From: Streptantibioticus rubrisoli
GTDB taxonomy: Bacteria; Actinomycetota; Actinomycetes; Streptomycetales; Streptomycetaceae
DNA: 64,000 nucleotides
Direction: 5' to 3'
Assembly (NCBI RefSeq): GCF_024436055.1
Contig: NZ_JANFNH010000016.1
Span: forward strand, 52,559-116,558
Below are positions 35,129 to 43,850 of this stretch, one piece after another (position 1 is the first letter of the stretch; each line of letters opens with the position of its first letter). The translations under genes were made by a program, and so were the position numbers. Below the pieces are notes generated by a model. The model was not told the origin of the DNA. It did no database searches and saw nothing but the letters and a program-made list of their open reading frames with translations.

Positions 35129-35802
35129 CCTGGGACGAGCTGCAGCCGATGCTGTTGCCCGCGTGTTGGGACACCGTCTACATGGTGCTGTGGTCCGCCG
35201 CGATCGCGGTGCTCGTCGGGCTGCCGCTCGGCGTGCTGCTGGTGCTCACCGACAGCGGGGGGCTGCTGCGGAACGCGGCGGTCAACAAGGTCGTCGGGGC
35301 GATCGTGAACGTCGGCCGCTCGCTGCCGTTCATCATCCTGATGGTCGCGCTGATCCCGTTCACCCGCTACGTGATCGGCACCAGCATCGGCGCCGAGGCG
35401 GCCATCGTGCCGCTGGCGGTGGGTGCCATCCCGTTCTTCGCCCGCCTGGTGGAGACCGCGATACGCGAGGTCGACCACGGTCTGGTGGAGGCGGTGCAGT
35501 CGATGGGCGGCGGCACCTGGACCGTGGTGCGCAAGGTACTGCTGCCGGAGGCACTGCCCTCGCTGGTATCGGGGCTGACCACCACCGCGGTGGCGCTGGT
35601 CGGCTACACGGCGATGGCGGGCGCGGTCGGCGCGGGCGGCCTCGGCGACCTGGCGATCCGCTACGGCTACCAGCGCTTCGAGACCAACGTCATGCTGATC
35701 ACTCTGGTCATCCTGGTCGTCCTGGTCACCGCGATCCAACTCCTCGGAGACGTCGCCGCACGGACTCTGGCCCGCCGCGGCAAGAAGACTTCGGGGGCGT
35801 AG
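35125..35802 (+). CDS. metI: methionine ABC transporter permease
   Basis: A 225-residue permease with five predicted membrane segments. The cytoplasmic EAA loop is LVEAVQSMGGGTWTVVRKVLLPEALPSLVSG. YTAMAGAVGAGGLGDLAIRYGY is typical of MetI. GTG overlaps the metN stop. A run of three hairpins begins at its stop codon. Confidence 0.94.
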   Translation: MTWDELQPMLLPACWDTVYMVLWSAAIAVLVGLPLGVLLVLTDSGGLLRNAAVNKVVGAIVNVGRSLPFIILMVALIPFTRYVIGTSIGAEAAIVPLAVGAIPFFARLVETAIREVDHGLVEAVQSMGGGTWTVVRKVLLPEALPSLVSGLTTTAVALVGYTAMAGAVGAGGLGDLAIRYGYQRFETNVMLITLVILVVLVTAIQLLGDVAARTLARRGKKTSGA

Positions 35803-35867
35803 CCCCCGAAAAGGGGGGCCGGGGGCGAAGCCCCCAGAAGCCGGGGTTCGGGGGCGCAGCCCCCGAA
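35790..35867 (+). repeat. three GGGGGC-n3-GCCCCC hairpins between metI and metQ
   Basis: TTCGGGGGC/GCCCCCGAA hairpins at 35790-35810 and 35847-35867 (9-bp stems, 3-base loops) flank a GGGGGC/GCCCCC hairpin at 35821-35835. The first overlaps the metI stop. They may attenuate or stabilise transcript ends so that the binding protein is made at a different level from the membrane parts. The motif is a common GC-rich intergenic element in Streptomyces. Confidence 0.8.
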
Positions 35868-35922
35868 ACTTCCCCGCAGTACAGGAAATCGGGCCCAGTG
35901 CCCACAACGAAAGGCACTTTTC

Positions 35923-36777
35923 GTGCGTACCGTAACCAAGTTCACCACCTCCGTGCTCGCCGCAGCGGCCCTCGCCGTCGGCGCCACCGCCTGCGCGTCG
36001 TCCTCCGGTGGCACGAGCGCCCAGCAAAAGGGCACTGACGCGTCGCTGATCGTGGCCGCGAGTCCCACCCCGCACGCCAAGATCCTGGAGTTCGTCCGGG
36101 ACCACCTGGCCGCGAAGGCCGGACTGAAGCTGGAAGTCAGGCAGTTCACCGACTACGTGCTGCCCAACACCGCCACCGAGAACGGTGACGTGGGCGCCAA
36201 CTTCTTCCAGCACAAGCCGTACCTGGACGACTTCAACAAGAAGAACGGCACCCACATCGTGCCGGTGGTGAACGTCGAACTGGAGCCGCTGGGCCTGTAC
36301 TCGCACAAGGCGAAGTCGGTCAAGGACATCAAGGACGGCGCCACCATCGCCGTACCCAACGACACCACCAACGAGGGCCGTGCCTTCAAGCTGCTGGCCG
36401 CCAACGGACTGCTCACCCTCAAGTCCGGCACCGGCAACGACGCCACCCCGGCGTCGGTGGCCGACAACCCCAAGCACCTGAAGTTCAAGGAGCTCGAGGC
36501 CGCCCAACTGCCGCGCGCGCTGGACGACGTGGACGCCGCCATCGTCAACGGCAACTACGCGATAGGCGACAACCTCAACCCCGCCAAGGACGCCCTGGTG
36601 CTGGAGAAGGCGGAGGGCAACCCGTACGCCAACTTCCTCGCGGTCAAGGACGGCAACCAGAACGACCCGCGGGTCCAAAAGCTCGCCAAGCTGCTCAACT
36701 CCGACGCGGTCAAGCAGTACATCGAGCAGACCTTCAAGGGCGCGGTCGTCCCGGCCTTCGGCAAGCCCGCCTCGTAA
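35923..36777 (+). CDS. metQ: methionine-binding lipoprotein
   Basis: A 284-residue substrate-binding lipoprotein of the NlpA/MetQ family. Signal peptide VTKFTTSVLAAAALAVGA with lipobox ending ATAC, so it is anchored outside the membrane. Family stretches: SLIVAASPTPHAKILEFV, DYVLPNTATENGDVGANFFQHKPYLDDFN and TIAVPNDTTNEGRAFKLLAANGL. GTG 35923 with AAAGG upstream. Separated from metI by 120 bases holding hairpins. A stem-loop terminator follows. Confidence 0.94.
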   Translation: MRTVTKFTTSVLAAAALAVGATACASSSGGTSAQQKGTDASLIVAASPTPHAKILEFVRDHLAAKAGLKLEVRQFTDYVLPNTATENGDVGANFFQHKPYLDDFNKKNGTHIVPVVNVELEPLGLYSHKAKSVKDIKDGATIAVPNDTTNEGRAFKLLAANGLLTLKSGTGNDATPASVADNPKHLKFKELEAAQLPRALDDVDAAIVNGNYAIGDNLNPAKDALVLEKAEGNPYANFLAVKDGNQNDPRVQKLAKLLNSDAVKQYIEQTFKGAVVPAFGKPAS

Positions 36778-36792
36778 CAGGCACCGCGCACC

Positions 36793-36824
36793 GGCGGCCG
36801 TGGCGCTCCCGCGCTACGGCCGCC
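36793..36824. terminator. terminator between metQ and a convergent methyltransferase gene
   Basis: A 14-bp stem (36793-36806 with 36811-36824) containing one G-T wobble and closing on a TCCC tetraloop. It overlaps the end of the minus-strand gene and can serve both sides. Confidence 0.85.
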
Positions 36825-37584
36825 AGTGCGCCCAGTACACATCCGTGGTGTACGGCATCTCCAACCGGTCGTCATCGTGCTCCGCGCCCTGCCGCTTGAG
36901 CAGGTCAACGGCGTGCGCCCGCACCTGTTCCTGCTCCTGTTCGCCCAACACCACGATGTGGCTGGACGACATCATCCGCTCCACCACGTCGGCCACCGTC
37001 GTGGAGTGCGGGTTCGGCCAGTGCCGCTCCCGCAGCTCGCTCCAGCCGGGGCGGCCGGCGAAGGTGTCCCGCCAGCCGTCGTCCAACGGACTGGGCAGAT
37101 CACGCGGCGCGCAGCGGAAGTAGATGTCCTGGAACTCGCGCACCCACGGCACCGAGGTGTCGTACGTGTTCCACACCAAACCCAGCGCACCCCCCGGCCG
37201 CAACAGCCGCTCCACCTCGGCCAGCGCCTGCCCGCCGGAGAACCAGTGCCAGGACTGCGCCGCCACCACCGCGTCCGCGCAGCCGTCCGCCAGCCCGGTG
37301 GCCTCCGCCGTCCCGGCCGTCACCGCCACCCCCGGCAGCAGCTCCGCCAGCCGTTCACGCATCTGAGCGACCGGTTCCACCGCGATCACCCCGGCACCGG
37401 TCAGCGCCAGCAGACGGGTGAACTTCCCCGTACCCGCGCCGAGATCGACGACCGTGCGTCCGGCCTGAAGTGGCAGCGCGTCGGCCAGCTCCGCGAGCGA
37501 GGCCATGGGATAGGAGGGCCGGGACCGCTCGTAGCCGCCCGCCGAACGCTGGTAACCGATTCCTGCTGCGTGGTGGATCGTCAC
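36814..37584 (-). CDS. class I SAM-dependent methyltransferase
   Basis: A 256-residue methyltransferase. The SAM-binding motif I is TVVDLGAGTGKFTRLL, followed by VIAVEPVAQMRERL and the QSWHWFSGGQALAEVERLLRPGGALGLVWN segment seen in UbiE/type 11 enzymes. Substrate unknown. GTG 37582-37584 begins TIHHAAGIGYQRSAGGYERSRP; TACCGT lies eight bases before it and there is no ribosome site, suggesting leaderless expression. The longer open frame upstream is not conserved-looking. Confidence 0.88.
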   Translation of the reverse strand: MTIHHAAGIGYQRSAGGYERSRPSYPMASLAELADALPLQAGRTVVDLGAGTGKFTRLLALTGAGVIAVEPVAQMRERLAELLPGVAVTAGTAEATGLADGCADAVVAAQSWHWFSGGQALAEVERLLRPGGALGLVWNTYDTSVPWVREFQDIYFRCAPRDLPSPLDDGWRDTFAGRPGWSELRERHWPNPHSTTVADVVERMMSSSHIVVLGEQEQEQVRAHAVDLLKRQGAEHDDDRLEMPYTTDVYWAHWRP

Positions 37585-37799
37585 GCGGGCAGACGGTAGC
37601 AGGAGACAGTGACAGCGAAAGGTACGGGCGGGGTCCGCACGGTACCCCGAAGGCCCTTTGGACCAGCGGCGATCCACGGCCGCGCGGACACCGGGCGAGG
37701 ATCGGCGGGCCGGTACCCCGCACTGCGCGGACCGTGCCCGATGTTGCATGCTGTGCTCTTTACACGGCTCTTTCCACGGGGCTCGGCGAGGAGCGGCGA

Positions 37800-38450
37800 A
37801 TGACAACCACCTTCCCGGACACCTTCCCGGACATCTCGATCAGCACAGAACGGCTCTGTCTGCGCCCGTTCGACGAGGAGGACGTCCCGGCGCTGGCGGA
37901 GATGATGAACGACGAACTGGTCGTCGCCTGGTCGCCCGTGACCCACCCGTACACCAGGGCCGACGCCCACCACTGGGTCACCAGCAGCGCGCCCGCGGAA
38001 CGCGCCTCGGGGCGCGGAATCGTCTTCGCGGTCAGCGAGTTCCTCACCCAGCGGCTGGTCGGCACCATCCACCTGTACGACACCGACTGGCGCTGCCGCA
38101 GCACCGAGATCGGCTACGTCACCGCCCCCTGGGCGCGCGGTGAGGGCTACGCCTCCGAAGCGGTGCTGGCCACCGCCCAATGGCTCTTCCACGACCAGCG
38201 CTTCGAACGCCTGGAGTTGCGCACGGCGGCCGACAACACCGCCTCCCAGATGGTGGCCCAGAAGATCGGCTGCATCAGCGAGGGCGTGCTGCGCAACGCC
38301 GGGATAGTGCGAAGCCGCCGCGCGGACGGCCGTTGGATCGAGTCACGCACCGATCTGATCGTGTGGAGCCTGCTGCCCGAGGACCTGGACGGGGTCGTGG
38401 GCCGGGTCATGGACGACTCCGGTTACGCCACCTATCCCGACTGGCGCTGA
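37800..38450 (+). CDS. GNAT-family N-acetyltransferase (RimJ/RimL type)
   Basis: A 216-residue acetyltransferase starting MTTTFPDTFPDISISTERLCLRPFDEED, the RimJ/RimL pattern. IGYVTAPWARGEGYASEAVLATAQWLF is the acetyl-CoA-binding region, and LRTAADNTASQMVAQKIGCISEGVLRN follows. ATG 37800 has AGGAG seven bases upstream. Possible protein N-terminal or small-molecule substrates; unknown. Confidence 0.9.
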   Translation: MTTTFPDTFPDISISTERLCLRPFDEEDVPALAEMMNDELVVAWSPVTHPYTRADAHHWVTSSAPAERASGRGIVFAVSEFLTQRLVGTIHLYDTDWRCRSTEIGYVTAPWARGEGYASEAVLATAQWLFHDQRFERLELRTAADNTASQMVAQKIGCISEGVLRNAGIVRSRRADGRWIESRTDLIVWSLLPEDLDGVVGRVMDDSGYATYPDWR

Positions 38451-38506
38451 TCCGTCCCTCGGCGTGTGCGCCGGGTGCTCCCGTGGCTGGCCAGATCCGG
38501 TCGGGA

Positions 38507-38512
38507 TACTGT
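38507..38512 (+). promoter_or_regulatory. candidate -10 element of cobL
   Basis: TACTGT lies 78 bases upstream of the cobL ATG in a 140-base intergenic region. No matching -35 is obvious. Confidence 0.3.
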
Positions 38513-38590
38513 GTCATGCCAGGTCTGCACCTGGTTCTGGCGGCAACGCCCCCACAGCACAGTCAACGACACGCCGAACGAAGGACGACG

Positions 38591-39805
38591 ATGGCGGACC
38601 GGGTCACGGTGATCGGGTGGGACGGTACACCGCTTACCGCGGCGGCACTCTCCGCACTCGGCGCGGCCACGCTGGTGGCCGGAGCGCGCCACCATCTGGC
38701 GCTGCCCGCCGTGCCCGCCGACGCCGAACGCGTGCTGCTGGGCAGCATCGACCTCGCCGCCCGCCGCATCGCGGCACATCGCGGCACCGCGGTGGTGCTC
38801 GCCGACGGCGACCCCGGCTACTTCGGCGTGGTACGGGCGCTGCGCAAGCCAGAACACGGCCTGGAGGTCGAGGTGCTGCCCGCGGTCTCCTCCGTCGCCC
38901 AGGCCTTCGCCCGCGCCGGAATGCCCTGGGACGACGCACGCGTCGTGGTGGCCCACAGCCGCACACTGCGGCGCGCCGTGAACGTGGTCCGGGCGCACCC
39001 GAAGGTCGCGGTGCTCACCGCGCCGGGCGCCGGACCCGCCGAACTCGCCCTGCTGCTCGGCGGAGTGCACCGCACGTTCGTCATCTGCGAGGCACTGGGC
39101 ACCGAGCGCGAGGAAGTCACCGTACTCACCTCCGACAAGGTCGCCGACCACACCTGGCGCGACCCCAACGTGGTGCTGGTGATCGGCGGCGCGTCGGCCG
39201 CCGAGGGCGGCGGCTGGATCGCGGGCCAGGACCCCGGCTACCCGGGCGAACTACGCGGCTGGGCACTGCCGCAGGAGCGGTACGCGGCCGAACCCGCACC
39301 CGATGCGCCCGGCGCGCGACGGTCCGCGCAGCTGCGCGCCCTGCAACTCGCCCGTCTCGGGCCGCGCACCGGCGACCTGCTGTGGGACATCGGCGCGGGC
39401 AACGGCGAGGTGGCGGTGGAGGCCGCCCGGCTCGGTGCCGCGGTCATCGCGGTGGACGCCGACGCCGACGCCTGCGCCCGGATCACCGCCAACGCCCGCC
39501 GCCACGGCGTACAGCCGCAGGTGGTGGAGGGTGTCGCGCCGCACGTCCTGGAGGACCTGCCGGAGCCGGACGTGGTGCGGGTGGGCGGTGGCGGGGCGGA
39601 CGTGGTGGCGGCCTGCGCGGCACGCAAGCCGGAACGTATCGTCGCCAGCGCGACAACACGCGACGAAGCGGAGCGGGTTGGCCAGGTGCTGGCCGAAGCG
39701 GGTTACTCGGTGCAGCGCTCACTGCTCCAGTCGGTGGAACTCGACGAGGAGTGGGCGGAGCGGGAACGCTCCACGGTCTTCCTACTGTGCGGCACACGAA
39801 TGTGA
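38591..39805 (+). CDS. cobL: precorrin-6Y C5,15-methyltransferase (decarboxylating)
   Basis: A 404-residue fusion of CbiE and CbiT activities. The N-terminal tetrapyrrole methylase (about 1-200) has VTVIGWDGTPL and ADGDPGYFGVVRAL; the C-terminal class I methyltransferase (about 215-404) has LLWDIGAGNGEVAVEAARLGA. It methylates C5 and C15 and decarboxylates the acetate side chain in cobalamin synthesis. ATG 38591 follows AAGGA. First of three cobalamin-related genes on this strand. Confidence 0.92.
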   Translation: MADRVTVIGWDGTPLTAAALSALGAATLVAGARHHLALPAVPADAERVLLGSIDLAARRIAAHRGTAVVLADGDPGYFGVVRALRKPEHGLEVEVLPAVSSVAQAFARAGMPWDDARVVVAHSRTLRRAVNVVRAHPKVAVLTAPGAGPAELALLLGGVHRTFVICEALGTEREEVTVLTSDKVADHTWRDPNVVLVIGGASAAEGGGWIAGQDPGYPGELRGWALPQERYAAEPAPDAPGARRSAQLRALQLARLGPRTGDLLWDIGAGNGEVAVEAARLGAAVIAVDADADACARITANARRHGVQPQVVEGVAPHVLEDLPEPDVVRVGGGGADVVAACAARKPERIVASATTRDEAERVGQVLAEAGYSVQRSLLQSVELDEEWAERERSTVFLLCGTRM

Positions 39806-40230
39806 CGAACATTTGTCTGGCCGTGGCCGGGGCTTGGACCACGTTCGGGTGATCGCGCGGTAGGCTGGCGGACCGTTGTGCCGCCTACCGGTGGCGATGT
39901 GGTGTTGACACGGTGTCGGCCCGCGTTGTCCCCGGCGGTGAGCGCGGCGTCGGCGACGGGTTCCCCGTGCCGCAGGCCTAGCGCAGTGGCGCAGTCCACA
40001 GCGCCCGGATGGCGAGTTGGGTGGTCGTGACGCACGGCCGACCGGGACAATGAACGTCCGGGGGGTCGTCACGCATCGCCACGCGTGCTCGTTCACCCTG
40101 TGACCGCCCGGCAAAGGGAACGCGTACCGCGAGCCCTGCCGCCGGTCGGTCCGAAGGCACGGCCCGGACCGCCGAAGCCGCCGGCGCACACGGGGCTGGA
40201 AGGATCGATACCGATGGGCGAGGGGCACGC
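39806..40230 (+). other. 425-base non-coding leader upstream of the BluB-CobT gene
   Basis: No convincing ORF. TAGGCT at 39861-39866 is a possible -10 element, giving a leader of roughly 360 bases. I looked for the conserved cobalamin-riboswitch blocks (GCCACTG, the GGGAA...GTGCGAATC pattern and the B12 box) and did not find them, so B12 control through this leader is not supported. Confidence 0.5.
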
Positions 40231-43200
40231 ATGACTGACACCGGTGCCGGAGCGGCGAGCGGACACGCTCGCGGAGTGGACGGTGAAGCGGAGCGAGCCG
40301 CCCACGGAGCGGGTGAGGAGACGAGCCCGACCACGGGCTGGGCTCCCGGCGAGGGAGAGGCGGTCGCGCAGCCGCACGCCGAGCCGACCGGCGAGGCGGC
40401 CCACGCCGCGGCGCCGTCCGGGCACGGCTGGAGCACCGACGCGTTCCTGGCCCCCGCGACCCCCGCGTTCACCTTCCTCGACCAGCCGGACGGCGACCCG
40501 TCGGCCGTCGACGACGAGGACGACCTGCTGCTGATGCCCGCACCGCAGGGCTCCTGGGGCGACCCGCAGCCGGTGCCCGCGCAACCGGCACCGCCGGTGA
40601 CGCCCGCCGCGCCGCCGCAGCCGGTGGTACCGGCGCCCGCTGAGCCCGAGCCGGTCGCGGTCGATCCGGCCTCGGTACCGCAGGACGGCGAACAGCACCC
40701 GGACGCGGCCGACTTCGCGGCGCCGCCCGCCACTTCGACGTCCGGCACGCCCGGGCAGGCCGCGGCACCGCGCCGCCCGCTGAACATGGGCCCGCCCGCG
40801 CCGGTCGGCATGCCGCACCCCGCGGCGGAGGCTGTGGGCGGCGTCTCCGTGCGCTCGCTGGCCGAACGCGGCCCGGCGCCCGCGCCCACCGCCGCGGCGC
40901 CGGTGCACCAGCCGGAGCCGCGGCCCATGCCGGAGGCCGAGCCGGAGTACGTCGACGCCTCGGCCGAGCAGGCCGCCGCGATCCCGGCCCAGCAGAGCGG
41001 CGAGTCGCCGGTGTCCGGCGGGCCGTGGGTAGCCGCGGAGGCACCGGCGGGGGCTGCGGTGGACGGTACTCCGGCCGCTGGCACTCCGGCTGCTGGTACT
41101 CCGGCTGCCGGTATGAACGTGGCGGAGCCGGTGGGTCCGGTTCCGGGTGACGCATCGGTTCCGGGTGCGGAGGCGCCGGTTGCCGGGGAGACGGTTGCCG
41201 CGGCGCCGGTTGCGGCGGAGGCTGCCGTCGCGGGTGCGGCTGATGCCGCGGTTCCGGTCGAGGGGCCGGTGCCGGGGGAGCCGGTTGTGGCGGAGGCTGC
41301 CGTTCCGGCTGCTGCCGCTGGGCCGGTTCCGGCTCCGGCGGAGGCTCCTGCTCCGGTACCGGCGGAGGCACCTGCTCACGCGGCGGCGGAGGCACCTGCT
41401 CAAGCGGCGACGGAGGCTCCTGCTCAGGCTGCGGCGGAGGCTCCTGCTCAGGCTGCGGCGGAACCCGAAGTTCCGGCCGCCGCACCGGAGGAGAGTCCCG
41501 CCGCGCCCGACGCGGAGACGCCCGCCCAGCCGCAGCTCACGGAGCCGGTCGCCGAGGCTCAGCCAACTCCCCTGGTGGGCACGCCCGTTACGCCCCCCGT
41601 GGTCGCCGAGCCGCTCCCCGGGTCCCCCGAGCACGCCCCGGCCGACGAACCGGGCGGCCTCGCCGACCTGGACCGCGAGCCCGTCGCCCCGTCCGCCCCG
41701 GTGCTGGCCCAGACGGAGCCGGTCGCGGAACCCGCGCCGAACTCCGCGACGGAGGCGGACATTTCACCTGAAACGCCCGCATCCGACGTCGTAGCGCCGC
41801 AGCAGCCCACCGCCGAGGAGCCCGCCACAGAAGCGGACACCGTCGAGCAGCCCGCCGCGGAACCGCAGACCGCGCCGGAGGCGCAGGAGGCCGAACAGCC
41901 CACCGCCGCCGAGCCCGCCCCCGCGTCGGGTGGAGTCGCCGCCGGGTACGACGAGGCGGTACGCGAGGCGGTGCACCGGGTCATCCGGGAGCGCCGCGAC
42001 ATCCGCAACGGCTTCCGTCCGGACCCGATCCCGCACGAGGTGCTGCTGCGCGTGCTCGAGGCGGCGCACACCGCGCCCAGCGTCGGGCACTCCCAGCCCT
42101 GGGACTTCGTGGTCATCCGGTCGACCCAGACCCGCGAGAAGATGCACGCGCTGGCGATGAAGCAACGGGAGGCCTACGCCAAGTCGCTGCCCAAGGCCCG
42201 CGCCAAGCAGTTCCGCGAGCTGAAGATCGAGGCGATCCTCGAAACGCCGGTCAACATCGTGGTCACCGCCGACCCGACCCGCGGCGGTCGGCACACCCTC
42301 GGCCGCCACACGCAGCCGCAGATGGCTCCGTACAGCTCTGCGCTGGCGGTGGAGAACCTCTGGCTGGCCGCGCGCGCCGAGGGGCTGGGGGTGGGCTGGG
42401 TCAGCTTCTTCGACGAGCGCGAGATGGTCCGCGAACTCGGCCTGCCCGAGCACCTGGAGGTGGTCGCCTACCTGTGCGTCGGGTACGTGGACGAGTTCCC
42501 CGAGGAGCCCGAGCTGATGCAGGCGGGCTGGTCCAAGCGCCGTCCGCTGTCCTGGGTGGTGCACGAGGAGGAGTACGGCCGTCGGGCGCTGCCCGGTGAG
42601 CAGCCGCACGACCTGCTCGACGAAACCCTGCGCGGCATCCGCCCGTTGGACGCCAAGGCGCTCGGTGAGGCGTGGGAGCGGCAGAAGCGGATGACCAAGC
42701 CGTCCGGCGCGCTCGGCATGTTGGAGATCATCTCCGCGCAGCTGTGCGGGCTGTCCCGGCAGTGCCCGCCGCCGATCCCGGAGCCCGCCGCCGTGGCGAT
42801 CTTCGCGGGGGACCACGGGGTGCACGCCCAGGGCGTCACCGCCTGGCCGCAGGAGGTCACCGCGCAGATGGTGGCCAACTTCCTGGGCGGCGGCGCGGTG
42901 TGCAACGCGTTCGCCAACCAGGTCGGCGCGGAGGTGTGCGTGGTCGACGTCGGCGTGGCCGCCGAACTGCCCACCACCCCCGGGCTGTTGCCGCGCAAGG
43001 TCCGGCACGGCACCGCTGACTTCACCACTGGTCCCGCGATGACCCGTGAGGACGCGCTACGGGCGATCGAGGTCGGCATCGAGACCGCGCGCGACCTGGT
43101 GGCCGCGGGCAACAAGGCGCTGCTCACCGGTGAGATGGGCATCGCCAACACCACCGCCTCCGCGGCGCTGATCGCCGTCTACACCGGTGCCGACCCGGCC

Positions 43201-43665
43201 GAGGTGACCGGCCGGGGCACCGGGATCAACGACGAGATGCACGCCCGCAAGGTCGATGTGGTGCGCCGCGCCCTGGAGTTGCACCGGCCCGACCCGACCG
43301 ACCCCATCGGGGTGCTCTCCGCGCTCGGTGGTCTTGAGCACGCCGCGATGGTCGGCCTGGTGCTCGGCGGCGCGTCGCTGCGTACCCCGGTGATACTGGA
43401 CGGCGTCAGCGCCGGGGCGGCCGCCCTGGTGGCCCGGGCCATCGCGCCGGAGGCGCTGGCCGCGTGCATCGCCGGGCACCGCAGCGCGGAGCCCGGCCAT
43501 ATGGCGGCGCTGACCAAGCTGGGCCTGCGCCCGCTGGTCGACCTCGACCTGCGGCTCGGCGAGGGCACCGGCGCCCTGCTGGCGCTACCGCTGGTCCAGA
43601 GCGCGGCACGGGTGATGCACGAGGTCGCGACCTTCGACTCGGCCGGAGTCACCGAGAAGGACTGA
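40231..43665 (+). CDS. cobT: low-complexity region fused to BluB and CobT
   Basis: An 1144-residue three-part protein. Residues 1 to about 565 are Ala/Pro/Glu-rich low complexity with EAPAQAA-type repeats (about 370-415) and no fold that I recognise. Residues about 570-780 are BluB, the flavin-destructase-like enzyme making 5,6-dimethylbenzimidazole (RRDIRNGFRPDPIPHE, APSVGHSQPWDFVVI). Residues about 800-1140 are CobT, which makes alpha-ribazole phosphate from DMB and NaMN: AIFAGDHGVHAQGVT, GEMGIANTTASAAL, and GEGTGALLALPL with the catalytic glutamate. Fusion puts lower-ligand synthesis and activation in one chain. ATG 40231 with GAGGGG upstream. The repeat part uses less G/C at third positions than its surroundings. 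Confidence 0.93.
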   Translation: MTDTGAGAASGHARGVDGEAERAAHGAGEETSPTTGWAPGEGEAVAQPHAEPTGEAAHAAAPSGHGWSTDAFLAPATPAFTFLDQPDGDPSAVDDEDDLLLMPAPQGSWGDPQPVPAQPAPPVTPAAPPQPVVPAPAEPEPVAVDPASVPQDGEQHPDAADFAAPPATSTSGTPGQAAAPRRPLNMGPPAPVGMPHPAAEAVGGVSVRSLAERGPAPAPTAAAPVHQPEPRPMPEAEPEYVDASAEQAAAIPAQQSGESPVSGGPWVAAEAPAGAAVDGTPAAGTPAAGTPAAGMNVAEPVGPVPGDASVPGAEAPVAGETVAAAPVAAEAAVAGAADAAVPVEGPVPGEPVVAEAAVPAAAAGPVPAPAEAPAPVPAEAPAHAAAEAPAQAATEAPAQAAAEAPAQAAAEPEVPAAAPEESPAAPDAETPAQPQLTEPVAEAQPTPLVGTPVTPPVVAEPLPGSPEHAPADEPGGLADLDREPVAPSAPVLAQTEPVAEPAPNSATEADISPETPASDVVAPQQPTAEEPATEADTVEQPAAEPQTAPEAQEAEQPTAAEPAPASGGVAAGYDEAVREAVHRVIRERRDIRNGFRPDPIPHEVLLRVLEAAHTAPSVGHSQPWDFVVIRSTQTREKMHALAMKQREAYAKSLPKARAKQFRELKIEAILETPVNIVVTADPTRGGRHTLGRHTQPQMAPYSSALAVENLWLAARAEGLGVGWVSFFDEREMVRELGLPEHLEVVAYLCVGYVDEFPEEPELMQAGWSKRRPLSWVVHEEEYGRRALPGEQPHDLLDETLRGIRPLDAKALGEAWERQKRMTKPSGALGMLEIISAQLCGLSRQCPPPIPEPAAVAIFAGDHGVHAQGVTAWPQEVTAQMVANFLGGGAVCNAFANQVGAEVCVVDVGVAAELPTTPGLLPRKVRHGTADFTTGPAMTREDALRAIEVGIETARDLVAAGNKALLTGEMGIANTTASAALIAVYTGADPAEVTGRGTGINDEMHARKVDVVRRALELHRPDPTDPIGVLSALGGLEHAAMVGLVLGGASLRTPVILDGVSAGAAALVARAIAPEALAACIAGHRSAEPGHMAALTKLGLRPLVDLDLRLGEGTGALLALPLVQSAARVMHEVATFDSAGVTEKD

Positions 43666-43703
43666 CACCTGTGGGGTCCGGGGCCACCGGACCCCACAGG
43701 TGT
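43665..43703 (+). terminator. terminator after the BluB-CobT gene
   Basis: A perfect 17-bp stem (43665-43681 with 43687-43703) with a 5-base loop, beginning at the last base of the stop codon. The next cobalamin gene therefore probably has its own promoter; TAATCT at 43763-43768 is a possible -10 element. Confidence 0.88.
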
Positions 43704-43850
43704 AGTGGGCTGGTCCCCAGGGAATTTCCCAGGCCAGGGGCCGTGCCCGGCGGACCAGCCGCTAATCTCGGAACCCCCGGAAACGGGAACCTGCCGCTCC
43801 AACGAAGCAGCGGCGCAGAGCCATCGCACCGCACGAGGAGCTGTACCGCC

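Noticed and set aside
39806..40230. Possible cobalamin riboswitch upstream of the BluB-CobT gene
   Set aside because: The conserved B12-riboswitch sequence blocks could not be found by eye; only the context suggested it.
40093..41634. Long Arg/Gly/Ser-rich open frames antisense to the BluB-CobT N-terminal region
   Set aside because: Low-complexity shadows of an Ala/Pro/Glu-rich coding strand; the plus frame runs on without break into the BluB and CobT domains.
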